From: Bog-473 sp963763575
GTDB lineage: Bacteria; Actinomycetota; Acidimicrobiia; Acidimicrobiales; RAAP-2
Assembly (NCBI GenBank): GCA_963763575.1
Contig: CAVXPD010000018.1
Location: forward strand, 1-64,000
Length of the DNA stretch: 64,000 nt
Reading direction: 5' to 3'
This document shows, piece by piece, positions 51,054 through 60,258 of the stretch. The translations under genes and the position numbers were made by a program. The notes under the pieces are model-generated. The model searched no databases and was not told the DNA's origin. It worked only from the letters and a program-made list of their open reading frames with translations. The first letter of the stretch is position 1. Each line of letters begins with the position of its first letter.

Positions 51054-51485
51054 TCAGCGCTGTGCGGGTGGACTGGGCGACATCCACCGGTTGTCCTCGA
51101 CGAGACGCTCGATCTTCCATCCGTCCGATTCCCGCCTGAACGCCAAGTCGTAGTACCCACCCGTCGTCAGCATCTCGTCGAGTCCCGGAATCCGGGCCGA
51201 GGTGAAGAACATGGCCCTCCCCTCTGCCCGTTTCTCGCTCACAGCCAACTGGAAATTCGACACCACGTGCTGAATGACTGGGAGCTGGCTCAGTGACTCT
51301 TGCAACCATCTGACCACTTCCTCGCGCCCACCAGCCGGACCGCCCGTAGACGAGTAGTCGACGTGCGCGTCGGAGGTGAAGACCGAGCTGAGCAGAGTCC
51401 AGTCCCCGTTGTCACACGCCCAGGCGTAGTCATAAAGGACTCGATGAACATCGAGCTCGTTGGAAACCGAAGGTTCGTCTACCAC
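51054..51485 (-). CDS. SnoaL-like (NTF2 fold) protein
   Basis: 143 residues: VHRVLYDYAWACDNGDWTLLSSVFTSDAHVDYSSTGGPAGGREEVVRWLQESL, QHVVSNFQLAVSEKRAEGRAMFFTSARI and GGYYDLAFRRESDGWKIERLVEDNRWM. It belongs to the SnoaL_4 group, which includes ring-hydroxylating beta-subunit-like and scytalone-dehydratase-like proteins (the Y..D and H/D placement fits). Convergent with the SDR gene. Probably a dehydratase or isomerase of the cluster's substrate; inference only. Confidence 0.85.
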   Translation of the reverse strand: MVDEPSVSNELDVHRVLYDYAWACDNGDWTLLSSVFTSDAHVDYSSTGGPAGGREEVVRWLQESLSQLPVIQHVVSNFQLAVSEKRAEGRAMFFTSARIPGLDEMLTTGGYYDLAFRRESDGWKIERLVEDNRWMSPSPPAQR

Positions 51486-51737
51486 AGGGTCCTTTTGTCG
51501 AAAATCGTCTAATGAGACGTAGAACAGCCATTGCCTCGCATCTGCGAAGTTAGTCAGGTGGGCGGCGCCGTGTTGAGATTGGTCACAACGCCGGCCGAAG
51601 ACGACTGAACGTCCGGACGAGCCACTTTCCCATCCACGGCTTCACGGCGTGGTACTGCCGTGTTATCTACCCTTGGGTCAAGAAGATCCGAAGCTCAGAG
51701 ACCACTCCGTCGGTCCTGGAAGTGGGAACTGGTTCTG

Positions 51738-52709
51738 TCAGGGGTGCACCTGGGAGCCGACACCAAAGTCAAGGCGCAAGGATTGCATGATCTGGAAGGT
51801 GGAGGTCCGAGTGAATTCGACGATGTCAGCCGCTGCGAGGACGCCGGTGTACTTCTCGACCACCGGAGCCATGGCCGTATCAGTCACCTGATCGAGGTAC
51901 CCCTTCACTCCCGCCCACACGTTTTGCCCGTACTTGACGAAATAGGGGGTTGGGTCCGTGGTTGACAAGGCACCCTCGGCACTCTCGACAATGTCGGAGA
52001 TGTAGGCCTGGTGGAGCTCGATGTCCTCTCTCGTCCCCAGTCGCCCCAGATGTCCCGTGATGTAGGTCTTCCAGGGGTACGTGAGCGCTATGCCCGGCGC
52101 ATCGATGTATCCAGGGATGTGTTCGCTCAGGTTGCAGTTGTAGATCGGGACCCAGCCTGAGTTGACGATGTCGATGAGCATCAGTGTGTCGTGATCGGGG
52201 AAGTGGATGAAGATGTTGTCGGGTGAATGGTTGGGCCCGCGGAATGCCAATTCGACGCGCTCATCTCCGACCCGGAGCGTGTACGCCTCTTCGAACGTCA
52301 CCTCAGGCGCCGGGCGCGTCGGGTCGTTGTCCCGCAGAAGCAGGCGTCGTGTCTCGACGTGTCCAATTCTCGTAAGATCGTTGCCCAAGAGATTGGCAGC
52401 ACCGGCATGGTCGGCATGGTGATGTGAGTAAACGATGTGCGTGACCTTGTTGCTGACGCCCTCACTCTCGGCGACTTCGTCAATGGCTCGCTTCAGGTTG
52501 TGGCCGATCGTTGGGGGAGCGTCGAAGACGACGATTCCCTGCCCCGTGGCAAGAAACGCCGACTGGTAAGTGCCGTCAGTGACCCAAAAGAGGTTTCTCT
52601 GGACACGCCCGCAGAAATAGCCCCGGTCGTTGAGTTCTGGGCCAAGCGCTGACGCGGGGACACGCACATAGTCGGGCATGTCCACTTCGGTGGAGGTGGG
52701 TGACGTCAT
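51738..52709 (-). CDS. MBL-fold metallo-hydrolase
   Basis: 323 residues: GQGIVVFDAPP, VTHIVYSHHHADHAGAANLL (HxHxDH), VELAFRGPNHSPDNIFIHF with the third His, LMLIDIVNSGW with the bridging Asp, and YITGHLGRLGT with the last His. All ligands for two metal ions are present. Related proteins hydrolyse lactones, thioesters or glutathione conjugates. The C-terminal domain is helical. A conserved 23-bp site lies 92 bases upstream of the start (52801-52823), shared with two other genes of the cluster. Confidence 0.88.
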   Translation of the reverse strand: MTSPTSTEVDMPDYVRVPASALGPELNDRGYFCGRVQRNLFWVTDGTYQSAFLATGQGIVVFDAPPTIGHNLKRAIDEVAESEGVSNKVTHIVYSHHHADHAGAANLLGNDLTRIGHVETRRLLLRDNDPTRPAPEVTFEEAYTLRVGDERVELAFRGPNHSPDNIFIHFPDHDTLMLIDIVNSGWVPIYNCNLSEHIPGYIDAPGIALTYPWKTYITGHLGRLGTREDIELHQAYISDIVESAEGALSTTDPTPYFVKYGQNVWAGVKGYLDQVTDTAMAPVVEKYTGVLAAADIVEFTRTSTFQIMQSLRLDFGVGSQVHP

Positions 52710-52800
52710 GTCAGGATTCCTTTGTCGTCGAGATACGGTCGCCGAACGCCATCGCGACGGTCGTTTCGTACAGTCCGATCTTCCGTGAAGTACCGTCCGC

Positions 52801-52823
52801 TGGAATCCGGGAAACCCCTAGTC
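52801..52823 (-). promoter_or_regulatory. conserved 23-bp site, copy 1
   Basis: Plus-strand TGGAATCCG then GGAAACCCCTAGTC; in the direction of the MBL gene it reads GACTAGGGGTTTCC and then GATTC two bases later. It is followed by GG, as in copy 2. Distance to the start of the MBL gene is 92 bases. Confidence 0.7.
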
Positions 52824-52924
52824 GGCTGCAAGTCAAAGACGATGGGGGCTGAGTCGACCGTCCTTCCACGGGATTGGCGACGGCTGCGGGGTGGGATCTG
52901 CATCAAGAGCTTCACGTGCTTTGT

Positions 52925-54445
52925 CTAGGCCTCACTCAATGCCGCCTCCGGGGCTTTCTCTGGGTCCGGCTCCGAAAGATCCGTCGGCCTCGCGTTGACC
53001 AACACGAAGCTCGCGATCGCACCTACCGCCACGATTATCGCCCCCACGGCAAAGGCCACTGTGAAGCCGTGTACCACGGCATTCGGCTCGAATCGCAGTC
53101 CGTGAGCTGCGAGGTAGGTGGCGGTCGCCGTGGCGGCGATGGTGTTGAGCACGGACGCGCCCAGGGACGCACCGACTTGCTGAGTCGTATTCACCAGTGC
53201 ACTCGCGACGCCAGCGTCTTGCTCACGCACCTTGGTCAGCGCGGTGCTGCTCAGAGCCGGAAAGGCCAGACCGAGCCCAAGGCTCATGACGATCTGTTGT
53301 GGAAAGAGGTGAGTCCAATACGACGTGTGCACCCCGATCTGGGTCAGCCACAACAGACCCAAGGCCATCGTGAAAAGGCCAACGGTCATCGCGATACGAG
53401 GTCCGATTTTGGGCAGCAAGTTCGTCGAAGCGGCCGCGGCGACGACCACGCCGAGTGCGAACGGAAGGAAAGCGACGCCGGCTTTAGCCGGTGAGTAATG
53501 CAGGATCTGCTGCATGTAGTAGCTCACGAAGACGAACATGGCGAACAGGCCGACGACACTGAGCAGCGTGGCCAGGTACGAGCCGCCCCGATTACGTTCC
53601 AGGACCACCCGCAGCGGGAGCAGCGGAGAGTCAGAGCGAGCCTCCACCACGACGAACGCAGCGAGAAGGGTCACGCCCACAGTGATCAACGTGAGCGTGG
53701 GCGCTGACGTCCAGCCATCAGTGACCGCCTTGGTGAACCCGTACACCAAGCTGACCAATCCAGCCGTCGAAAGCAACGCGCCCGGGATGTCGTACCGGGC
53801 TTTACCGCTTATCCGGCTCTCACCGATGACCCGCGCCGCGGCGACTGCTGCCAGCAAGGCGATGGGAACGTTGATCAGAAGGCACCACCGCCACGAGGCG
53901 TATTGAGTGAGCACACCACCCAAAAGGGCGCCAACCGCGGCTCCGGCACCCGAGGCTGCACCGTAGGCGCCGAAGGCCTTGGCTCGTTCCCCGGCGTCGT
54001 TTTGAAAGGTGACGGTCAGGATCGAGAGAGCCGCAGGAGCCATCAGCGCTGCAAATGCACCCTGCAACGCTCGGGACCCAAAGAGCATTGCTTGATCGAC
54101 AGCCGCACCGCCCAGTGCCGAGGCAGCTGCGAAACCGATCAGTCCCACGATGAACACCCGCCGTCGGCCCCCGAAGTCGGCGATGCGGCCGCCTAAAAGC
54201 AGTAACCCGCCAAAGGCCAAGGTATAGGCCGTGATGACCCACTGTCGGTTGGCGACCGAGATATGGAGTGCTCGCTGAGCCGAGGGCAATGCGAGCGTGA
54301 CGATGGAGGCGTCGAGCACCACCATCAAAGAGGTGATGACGACGATAACGAGGATGGCCCAGCGTTTCGGGTCTGGTCCGACCTCAGCCGGACCGACCGG
54401 CATGGTCTCCATCGTCTCGCCTAGGCCTCCAGCTGCAGGCTCCAT
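52925..54445 (-). CDS. MFS drug transporter, DHA2 (14-helix) family
   Basis: 506 residues with 14 predicted helices. ILVIVVITSLMVVLDASIVTLALPSAQRAL at the start carries motif D1 (LDxTIVNVALP-like, here LDASIVTLALP); LGGRIADFGGRRRVFIVG is motif A and ALQGAFAALMAPAALSIL contains motif C context. Family members (EmrB/QacA) export hydrophobic or aromatic compounds with proton influx. Its place beside catabolic enzymes and an FMN reductase suggests export or uptake of the cluster's substrate. It has no copy of the 23-bp site directly upstream. Confidence 0.92.
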   Translation of the reverse strand: MEPAAGGLGETMETMPVGPAEVGPDPKRWAILVIVVITSLMVVLDASIVTLALPSAQRALHISVANRQWVITAYTLAFGGLLLLGGRIADFGGRRRVFIVGLIGFAAASALGGAAVDQAMLFGSRALQGAFAALMAPAALSILTVTFQNDAGERAKAFGAYGAASGAGAAVGALLGGVLTQYASWRWCLLINVPIALLAAVAAARVIGESRISGKARYDIPGALLSTAGLVSLVYGFTKAVTDGWTSAPTLTLITVGVTLLAAFVVVEARSDSPLLPLRVVLERNRGGSYLATLLSVVGLFAMFVFVSYYMQQILHYSPAKAGVAFLPFALGVVVAAAASTNLLPKIGPRIAMTVGLFTMALGLLWLTQIGVHTSYWTHLFPQQIVMSLGLGLAFPALSSTALTKVREQDAGVASALVNTTQQVGASLGASVLNTIAATATATYLAAHGLRFEPNAVVHGFTVAFAVGAIIVAVGAIASFVLVNARPTDLSEPDPEKAPEAALSEA

Positions 54446-54566
54446 GTCACTCTCCTTGACGATTGCCCGTTGACTTCGAACCGCTTGTCACGTGGCACTG
54501 CGGTGCGGGTGCGAGTCCGGGTTGATGCTCGTCATCCCAGTGCCTGGTTGATGAGTTCAAGACCGA

Positions 54567-55226
54567 CTACACCGCCTCTTCTTCGATCTCGTCGACTGCG
54601 GCCGCTGCAGCTTGGATCCGGAAGGCCGCCGGCGGCAGTTGACCGCTGGCCCGGCCTGCCGCCAGTACATCCGACCACCAACGGAGATCATCGAGTCCTA
54701 TCTGCAAGCTCAGTTCCGCAACCGGGTTCTTTGGGCGCTGGCTTTCATCGAACGCCTCGAACACTTGCGGAAAGATCGTCGATGTGCGCATGGGAACCAT
54801 CTCGGCCTCGATTGCTATGTGGGCGAGATGTTCGATCGCGCGTACTCCTCCGGCGATCCCGCCGCTATAGCCGACGACAGACAGCGGCTTGTTGCGAAAC
54901 GCGAAGGAGACGAACACGCTATCGATGGCATTCTTTAGTACCGCCGGAACCGAGTGGTTGTACTCGGGCGTGATGACGAGATAGGCGTCAGCCTCCGCGA
55001 TCTTCTTGTTCCAGGCTCGAACGAGTGGTGAAGAATAGGTGGGATCGTTGAAGTCACCGACGGTCTGAAAGGTTTCGCCAAACATCGGCAGAGGCCAGTC
55101 CCGGAGGTCGAGAACCTCGACTTCGAACGCACCGTGGCTCTGGGCGCTGTCGATAACCCACGGAACGACCAAGTCGGCAGCCCGACCCGGACGGGTACTT
55201 CCAATGATGATTTGAAGTCTTGACAC
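54567..55226 (-). CDS. NAD(P)H-dependent FMN reductase
   Basis: 219 residues, flavodoxin-like: IIIGSTRPGRAADLVVPWV (FMN phosphate binding), LDLRDWPLPMF, LVITPEYNHSVPAVLKNAIDSV (the conserved PEYN motif), and KPLSVVGYSGGIAGGVRAIEHL. It reduces FMN, quinones or azo compounds with NAD(P)H. GTG 55226 has AGGAGG nine bases upstream. The C-terminal ~30 residues are Ala/Glu-rich. A copy of the 23-bp site lies 137 bases upstream, between this gene and the divergent LAL regulator. Confidence 0.9.
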   Translation of the reverse strand: MSRLQIIIGSTRPGRAADLVVPWVIDSAQSHGAFEVEVLDLRDWPLPMFGETFQTVGDFNDPTYSSPLVRAWNKKIAEADAYLVITPEYNHSVPAVLKNAIDSVFVSFAFRNKPLSVVGYSGGIAGGVRAIEHLAHIAIEAEMVPMRTSTIFPQVFEAFDESQRPKNPVAELSLQIGLDDLRWWSDVLAAGRASGQLPPAAFRIQAAAAAVDEIEEEAV

Positions 55227-55362
55227 GGGGGTACGCCTCCTGGTTGAGCGCCCATTCAGGGTCGCTTGGGACCAAAGCTGGTTGTGTAAGCGACCGGCAA
55301 GGGACTCTCCGCTTGTTGGTCATCGATCGGGCTACACCAACGGTGAATCGATCAGCACCGGG

Positions 55363-55385
55363 TCGAATCCTGGAAACCCCTAGTC
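55363..55385 (-). promoter_or_regulatory. conserved 23-bp site, copy 2
   Basis: Plus-strand TCGAATCCT then GGAAACCCCTAGTC, followed by GG as in copy 1. Lies in the divergent region between the FMN reductase and the LAL regulator genes, so it could serve both. Confidence 0.7.
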
Positions 55386-55646
55386 GGAGGTAACGCGGCG
55401 CCTCGTGGTCGAGCCCTTGACCAGACCAACGTTCGGCGAAGGAGGCCGTGCGGTGCCCGCTCGCGACCAGGTCGACGTCGCTTTCCTCTGACGCCGAGTA
55501 GTGTGATTGCGTGCCGAAGCAAGTAAATGCGGAGTCCGGCCGGCGAAATGAGGTAGTAGTCGTGGGGTGGGACCTGATCTCGCTCGGGCAAACGACCGCT
55601 TGGCGTGAAAGACCATTCACCTCAACGCGTTCGGTGGAGGGCCGCA

Positions 55647-58442
55647 ATGAGCTCTGATTCTCGGCGGCGGTTGCGATGGTCGCTGTTTGGCCGGGACAAC
55701 GAGCGCCAGGTGTTGGAGGCCTTGCTTGCAGCGACCCGAGCAGGGGATGCAGGCGTAATGTGTTTGCACGGCGAACCCGGTATCGGAAAGACGGAACTTC
55801 TCGACTACGCCGTTGAATCCGCCACAGACTTCAAAGTGCTTCGTGCCGCCGGCAGCGAAGCGGAGATGGAGCTTCCCTATGCAAGCCTGCAGGAGTTCTT
55901 TCCTCCAGGGGCAAGCTCCTTGGGGCAACTTCCGGATCCTCAGCGTAAAGCGGTCGAAATCGCCTTAGGGCGACAGGCCGGGAGGCCGCCTGACCAAATG
56001 CTCGTTGGTCTGGCCTTGCTGAACGTTGTGTCCGCGTTGAGTGCTGAACGCCCGGTTCTGTGCGTCGTCGATGACGCACAGTGGCTCGATTCTTCGTCGG
56101 CCCAGGTGATCGGATTCGCCGCCCGACACATGTCGAAGGACGCCGTCGCGTTCCTTATCGCTGCTCGAAGGCTTACGGAAGAAATTCGCGGGCTGCCGCA
56201 GCTCGCACTCGGGGGCTTGGGCGATGAAGACGCCCGGGCACTGTTGGGAACGGTTGTCCCCGATCGGCTCGATGACCGTGTGGTAGATCGCATAATCGCA
56301 GAGACGCATGGCAACCCCCTTGCTCTCCTCGAGCTGCCCCGGGGCCTATCTCCAGCACAACTCGCGGGCGGCTTTGGACTGCCGGTCTCCATCACCTTGG
56401 CCGATCAGATCGAGGAGAGCTATAGACGTCGACTCGCGAAATTGCCGGTGGACTCGCGGCGGCTGCTGCTCATCGTGGCGGCAGACCCGACCGGTAATGC
56501 CGAGATCATCTGGCGCGCGGCTGATGAGCTCGGGATTGCCGAGGAAGCCGCGGAAGCCATCGAACAGGACCGACTCATCGAATTCGGCGAACGCGTGGTG
56601 TTCCGCCATCCACTGGTGAGATCCGCCGTGTACAACGCGGCAAGCCCCAAAGACAGGAGAGAAGCGCATCGCGCCTTGGGTCGTGTGACGGATCGGAGCT
56701 CGGACCCCGATCGCAGGGCCTGGCACCTCGCTCAGGCAACCATTCGCCCGAATGGCGGCGTAGCTGCCGAGCTGGAGGCGTCGGCCGAACGAGCTCGGTT
56801 GCGTGGCGGATTTGCCGCCGCAGGCGCCTTTCTGGAGCGGTCGGTTGGGCTTACGAGTGACCCGGAATGTCGGGCTGTCCGAGCCCTCCGGGCAGCTCAG
56901 GCAAAACGTCTCGCGGGAGCCCTCGACTCGGCTTCCGCACTGGCGGCTGTCGCTGAGCGGGGCCCTTTGAATGCCTTGGACCAGGCTCAGCTTGACGCGC
57001 TGATGGGTCATATTGCCTTTGCGCGTAACCGTGGCAACGAGGTCTCGCCGCGTTTGCTGAAAGCTGCTTCTCGCCTGGAGCAGGTTGACGCAGACTTGGC
57101 CAAGGAGACCTACCTGGACGCGCTGGTGGCTGCCCTCTTCTCGGGTCGTCTGGCGACGGAGGCCAGTGCACAGGTCGTCGCAAAGGCCGCGCGCTCCGCC
57201 CTGGTTGCAGATCGCTCGGCCCGGCCCCAGGATCGATTGCTTGACGGTCTCACCCTGTTGATCACCGACGGGTACAAGTCCGGCACCTCCGTCTTGAAGG
57301 AAGCGGTGGCGGCGTTTCGGGCTGATGACATCAGCGCCGAGGAGCGGCTGCGATGGTCATGGTTGGCCGGCGGGACCGCTGCCCTCATCTGGGACTACGA
57401 CGGTTGGGATGTTCTCACAGGACAACAGGAGCAACTTGCCAGGGAAGTCGGTGCGCTGTCGGTTCTCCCGATGACCCTCAGCACTCAAGCCGGCATACGC
57501 CTGGTTGCCGGCGAGATGGCGGAAGCCGCATTTCTGGTCGACCAGGTTCAGATCGTGACTGACGCATCGGACAACACGCGTCTCCCCAATGCTGCGTTCA
57601 CCCTGGCGGCTTTCCGCGGAGACGAACCGGAGGCTCGTCGGCTGATCGACGCAACGACCGAAGACTCACTCGCACGAGGAGAGGGCCTGGCCATCACGGT
57701 CGCCCTCTGGGCGAAGGCCGTCTTGTGCAACGGTAGAGGGCATTACGAGGAAGCGCTCGATGCCGCCCGCGACGCAATCATTGATCCCAACAACTTGTGG
57801 TTCTGGGGCTGGGCGGCGGTTGAGCTGATTGAGGCAGCGAGCCGCACGGGAAACGCCGCTCAGGCCAGTCCGGTCTTGGAGCGCCTCGCGGAGAGCACGG
57901 ATGCGAGTGGATCCGACTGGGCGCTTGCAACTCAGGCGAGATGTCGCGCCCTGCTGTCCGAGGGAAAACGGGCGGAATCTCTGTACCAAGAAGCACTCGA
58001 GCGACTCTTGCCGACGCGGATGGGCTTCGAGGTGGCGCGTGCCAGATTGCTCTACGGCGAATGGCTCAGGCGACAACAGAGGCAGAAAGACGCTCGGGAC
58101 CAGCTTCGTCGAGCCCGCGACGATTTCGAGGGATTCGGCATGTCCGGTTTCGCGGATCGTGCCGGCTCAGAATTGCAAGCGACCGGAGAGCGAGCACGAA
58201 AACGAACGGTTGAAACAGGTCTGGATCTCACGCCCCAAGAGCTGAGAATTTCCGAGCTCGCCTCCCGAGGCGACACCAATCAGGACATAGCCGGCCAGTT
58301 GTTCGTGAGCAACGCCACGGTTGAGTATCACCTCTCCAAGGTGTACCGGAAGTTGGGGATCCGGTCACGCACCCAGCTCGCGGCCACGTTCTTGCAACGA
58401 GAGCGCCGGAACGGGTCGCAAGACGACGCGAACCCCAACTGA
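55647..58442 (+). CDS. LAL-type LuxR family transcriptional regulator
   Basis: 931 residues. The N-terminus has an AAA/STAND ATPase with FGRDNERQVLEALL, Walker A HGEPGIGKTELLD and Walker B VLCVVDDAQWLD; a long helical TPR-like middle follows, and a C-terminal LuxR HTH (LTPQELRISELASRGDTNQDIAGQLFVSNATVEYHLSKVYRKLGIRSRTQLAA). Such large ATP-binding regulators of the MalT class are activators that oligomerise on an inducer. It lies in the centre of the redox cluster and is the best candidate to bind the 23-bp site found upstream of three neighbouring genes. ATG 55647 has GGTGGAGG upstream. Confidence 0.93.
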   Translation: MSSDSRRRLRWSLFGRDNERQVLEALLAATRAGDAGVMCLHGEPGIGKTELLDYAVESATDFKVLRAAGSEAEMELPYASLQEFFPPGASSLGQLPDPQRKAVEIALGRQAGRPPDQMLVGLALLNVVSALSAERPVLCVVDDAQWLDSSSAQVIGFAARHMSKDAVAFLIAARRLTEEIRGLPQLALGGLGDEDARALLGTVVPDRLDDRVVDRIIAETHGNPLALLELPRGLSPAQLAGGFGLPVSITLADQIEESYRRRLAKLPVDSRRLLLIVAADPTGNAEIIWRAADELGIAEEAAEAIEQDRLIEFGERVVFRHPLVRSAVYNAASPKDRREAHRALGRVTDRSSDPDRRAWHLAQATIRPNGGVAAELEASAERARLRGGFAAAGAFLERSVGLTSDPECRAVRALRAAQAKRLAGALDSASALAAVAERGPLNALDQAQLDALMGHIAFARNRGNEVSPRLLKAASRLEQVDADLAKETYLDALVAALFSGRLATEASAQVVAKAARSALVADRSARPQDRLLDGLTLLITDGYKSGTSVLKEAVAAFRADDISAEERLRWSWLAGGTAALIWDYDGWDVLTGQQEQLAREVGALSVLPMTLSTQAGIRLVAGEMAEAAFLVDQVQIVTDASDNTRLPNAAFTLAAFRGDEPEARRLIDATTEDSLARGEGLAITVALWAKAVLCNGRGHYEEALDAARDAIIDPNNLWFWGWAAVELIEAASRTGNAAQASPVLERLAESTDASGSDWALATQARCRALLSEGKRAESLYQEALERLLPTRMGFEVARARLLYGEWLRRQQRQKDARDQLRRARDDFEGFGMSGFADRAGSELQATGERARKRTVETGLDLTPQELRISELASRGDTNQDIAGQLFVSNATVEYHLSKVYRKLGIRSRTQLAATFLQRERRNGSQDDANPN

Positions 58443-58474
58443 GACCGCGGAGCGCTGCCGTTTCGGGGTGGCAC

Positions 58475-59422
58475 TCACAGAACGATGACGGTCTTGCCGT
58501 CTGCAGTGGGGCGGCGACCTTTGCATGCGAACACGGTCGGCACGTCATCGAGCCTGATCCGCGTGATCGGTGGCTCAACCACCGTCCCGGCCGCGAGGGC
58601 GTCCGCAACTCTCTGCAGAAGTTCGCTCGTCTGACGCAAGGCGAAATTGACACCGCGGATGCCCGACGATCGAAGGGCATCGAGGTCTGCGACGTATTGA
58701 GTCGTGACTGCACTTCCTCCCGGACGGACCAGGCTTGCCAGAGCGGCGAAGGCTTCGGCGTCGCTCACCAGGTCGATGAGGCAATCGATCCCGTCGGGAT
58801 GTGCCCGGTGAATCGCACGGGTCACCGACTCCGAGGAGCGGACGATGGTTTGAGTCACGCCGTACGACGCCACTCTCTCTTCCGCTTCGCCGTTGACGTT
58901 TACTGACACTGACGCCCCTGTGTTTACCGCAAATTGGGTAGCGAAGGTCCCCACGCCTCCGCCCGCACCGACGATCAGGACAACCTGATCGTCGAGGGGT
59001 TCCACCAGTTCGATCAGGCTGAGTCCGGTTCCGCCGGCGGTTGGCGCAGAAGCAGCCTGAATGAGGTCGAGACCGTTGGGCACGGAGGCCAAGGGCGCAT
59101 CCGCTGTGACGGCGACATACTCGGCGTAGGTCCCAAACGCGCCAACCGGCGAGATAAAGAGCTGGCCAAAGACCTTGTCCCCCGGGACGAACCTCGTCGT
59201 GCCCTCACCGATGGCCTCCACGATCCCGGCCCCGTCGATCCCCAGGACCATGGGGAAGATGACGGGAGCTGGTCTCCACTCGCCAGACGCCAACTTGACG
59301 TCCATTGGGTTCATGGATGCCGCCGCAATTTTGATGAGGACCTGACCTGGGCCTGCGACCGGGGTGGTGACCTCCACGACCTGAGGTGACTCCCCGAACC
59401 GGCTCACAGTTACCGCACGCAT
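58475..59422 (-). CDS. quinone oxidoreductase-like MDR protein (zinc-independent)
   Basis: 315 residues: MRAVTVSRFGESPQVVEVTTPVAGPGQVLIKIAAASMNPMDVKLASGEW, FPMVLGIDGAGIVEAIGEGTTRFVPGDKVFG, and the Rossmann motif VLIVGAGGGVGTFATQFAVNTGASV. The zinc-binding Cys and His of alcohol dehydrogenases are missing, so it is an NADPH-dependent quinone or enone reductase. ATG 59422 has a GGGGAGG site; longer frames are rejected. A copy of the 23-bp site lies 90 bases upstream. Convergent with the LAL gene. Confidence 0.9.
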   Translation of the reverse strand: MRAVTVSRFGESPQVVEVTTPVAGPGQVLIKIAAASMNPMDVKLASGEWRPAPVIFPMVLGIDGAGIVEAIGEGTTRFVPGDKVFGQLFISPVGAFGTYAEYVAVTADAPLASVPNGLDLIQAASAPTAGGTGLSLIELVEPLDDQVVLIVGAGGGVGTFATQFAVNTGASVSVNVNGEAEERVASYGVTQTIVRSSESVTRAIHRAHPDGIDCLIDLVSDAEAFAALASLVRPGGSAVTTQYVADLDALRSSGIRGVNFALRQTSELLQRVADALAAGTVVEPPITRIRLDDVPTVFACKGRRPTADGKTVIVL

Positions 59423-59511
59423 CGCCTCCCCTTCTGCTCCGGAGCACGAGGTGCGCCCGGTTGTGCTTCCGCGGTAATCGCGACGACACCCTACGAAAAT
59501 CGAATCGTCCA

Positions 59512-59534
59512 TCGAATCAAGGAAACCCCTAGTC
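59512..59534 (-). promoter_or_regulatory. conserved 23-bp site, copy 3
   Basis: Plus-strand TCGAATCAA then GGAAACCCCTAGTC; 90 bases upstream of the quinone-oxidoreductase-like gene, almost the same distance as copy 1 (92). Confidence 0.7.
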
Positions 59535-59621
59535 ACACGGCGGAACCAGCCGGACGGTGCTCCGGACACCCACGACCGGCAGGTCCAAGCGGGCCCCTGC
59601 GACCGACCCGCCTCCGGGGCG

Positions 59622-60104
59622 CTACTTCTCTCGCGAACCAGGAGACGCGTTGTCCTCGAGTTCATCGGCGACACCCGAGAGGGCGTCCGCGACCCGCCGA
59701 CTGGCTGAGGGATCCATGCGGTCGAAGAACCGGGTTCGGACGCTCGCCAAGTGGACCGGCCAGGCCGACCGCAGCTTCGTCATGCCTTTGGGCGTCAGGC
59801 GAGCGACATTGCCCCGAGCGTCGCTCGAGCTTGCAACCTTGGTCACGAGAGAGCGTTCCAGCAGGCTGTCGACCAACCGGGTCGTTCGACTGGCCGAGTA
59901 TCCCGTGACGCTCGCCAGGTCGCTCATGCGCAGTTCCCGGTTCGGAGCTTCGGAGAGCTGCATCAGCGTGGTGTATTCACCAGCACTCACCCCGGCGCCG
60001 TGCATGAGGTCGGAGTCAAGGTGCCGGGGGAGAACCTTGACGATGCGCATGATCGCCCGCCACAGGTCTTCTTCGGTGGGAGAGAGCGGCTCGAGCGCAG
60101 TCAT
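59622..60104 (-). CDS. MarR family transcriptional regulator
   Basis: 160 residues: DLWRAIMRIVKVLPRHLDSDLMHGAGVSAGEYTTLMQLSEAPNRELRMSDLASVTGYSASRTTRLVDSLLERSLVTKVASSSDARGNVARLTPKGMTKL. The winged helix and DARGNVARLT wing are intact. It is divergent from the SDR-AKR-cysteine hydrolase-SDR-MFS operon starting at 60259; palindromes in the gap suggest that it represses that operon and itself. The inducer is probably an aromatic or phenolic compound, judging from the family. Confidence 0.92.
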   Translation of the reverse strand: MTALEPLSPTEEDLWRAIMRIVKVLPRHLDSDLMHGAGVSAGEYTTLMQLSEAPNRELRMSDLASVTGYSASRTTRLVDSLLERSLVTKVASSSDARGNVARLTPKGMTKLRSAWPVHLASVRTRFFDRMDPSASRRVADALSGVADELEDNASPGSREK

Positions 60105-60122
60105 GGTCCTGAAATCCTAACT

Positions 60123-60228
60123 TGCTTTTGAAAGCACTTGGTGGAGGGGAGCCAGTTCGCGCACTTCTACCTGGAAGTAAAGCGGCTGAATCAGATTGCT
60201 TGCCAACGCAAATAATCTGGCGTAGGGT
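60123..60228 (+). promoter_or_regulatory. MarR operators and promoter of the SDR-MFS operon
   Basis: TGCTTT-TG-AAAGCA (60123-60136) is a perfect palindrome near the marR start. CAGATT (60192-60197) and AATCTG (60214-60219) form a second inverted repeat. Promoter candidate: -35 TTGCCA (60200-60205), 17 bp, -10 TAGGGT (60223-60228); the second repeat lies over it. Confidence 0.55.
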
Positions 60229-60258
60229 AACACTGGTGCGAGGAGGAGGGGCCGACCA

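Noticed and set aside
55361..55371. GTCGAATCC as a possible tRNA T-loop
   Set aside because: It is part of the conserved 23-bp site; no acceptor or anticodon stem surrounds it.
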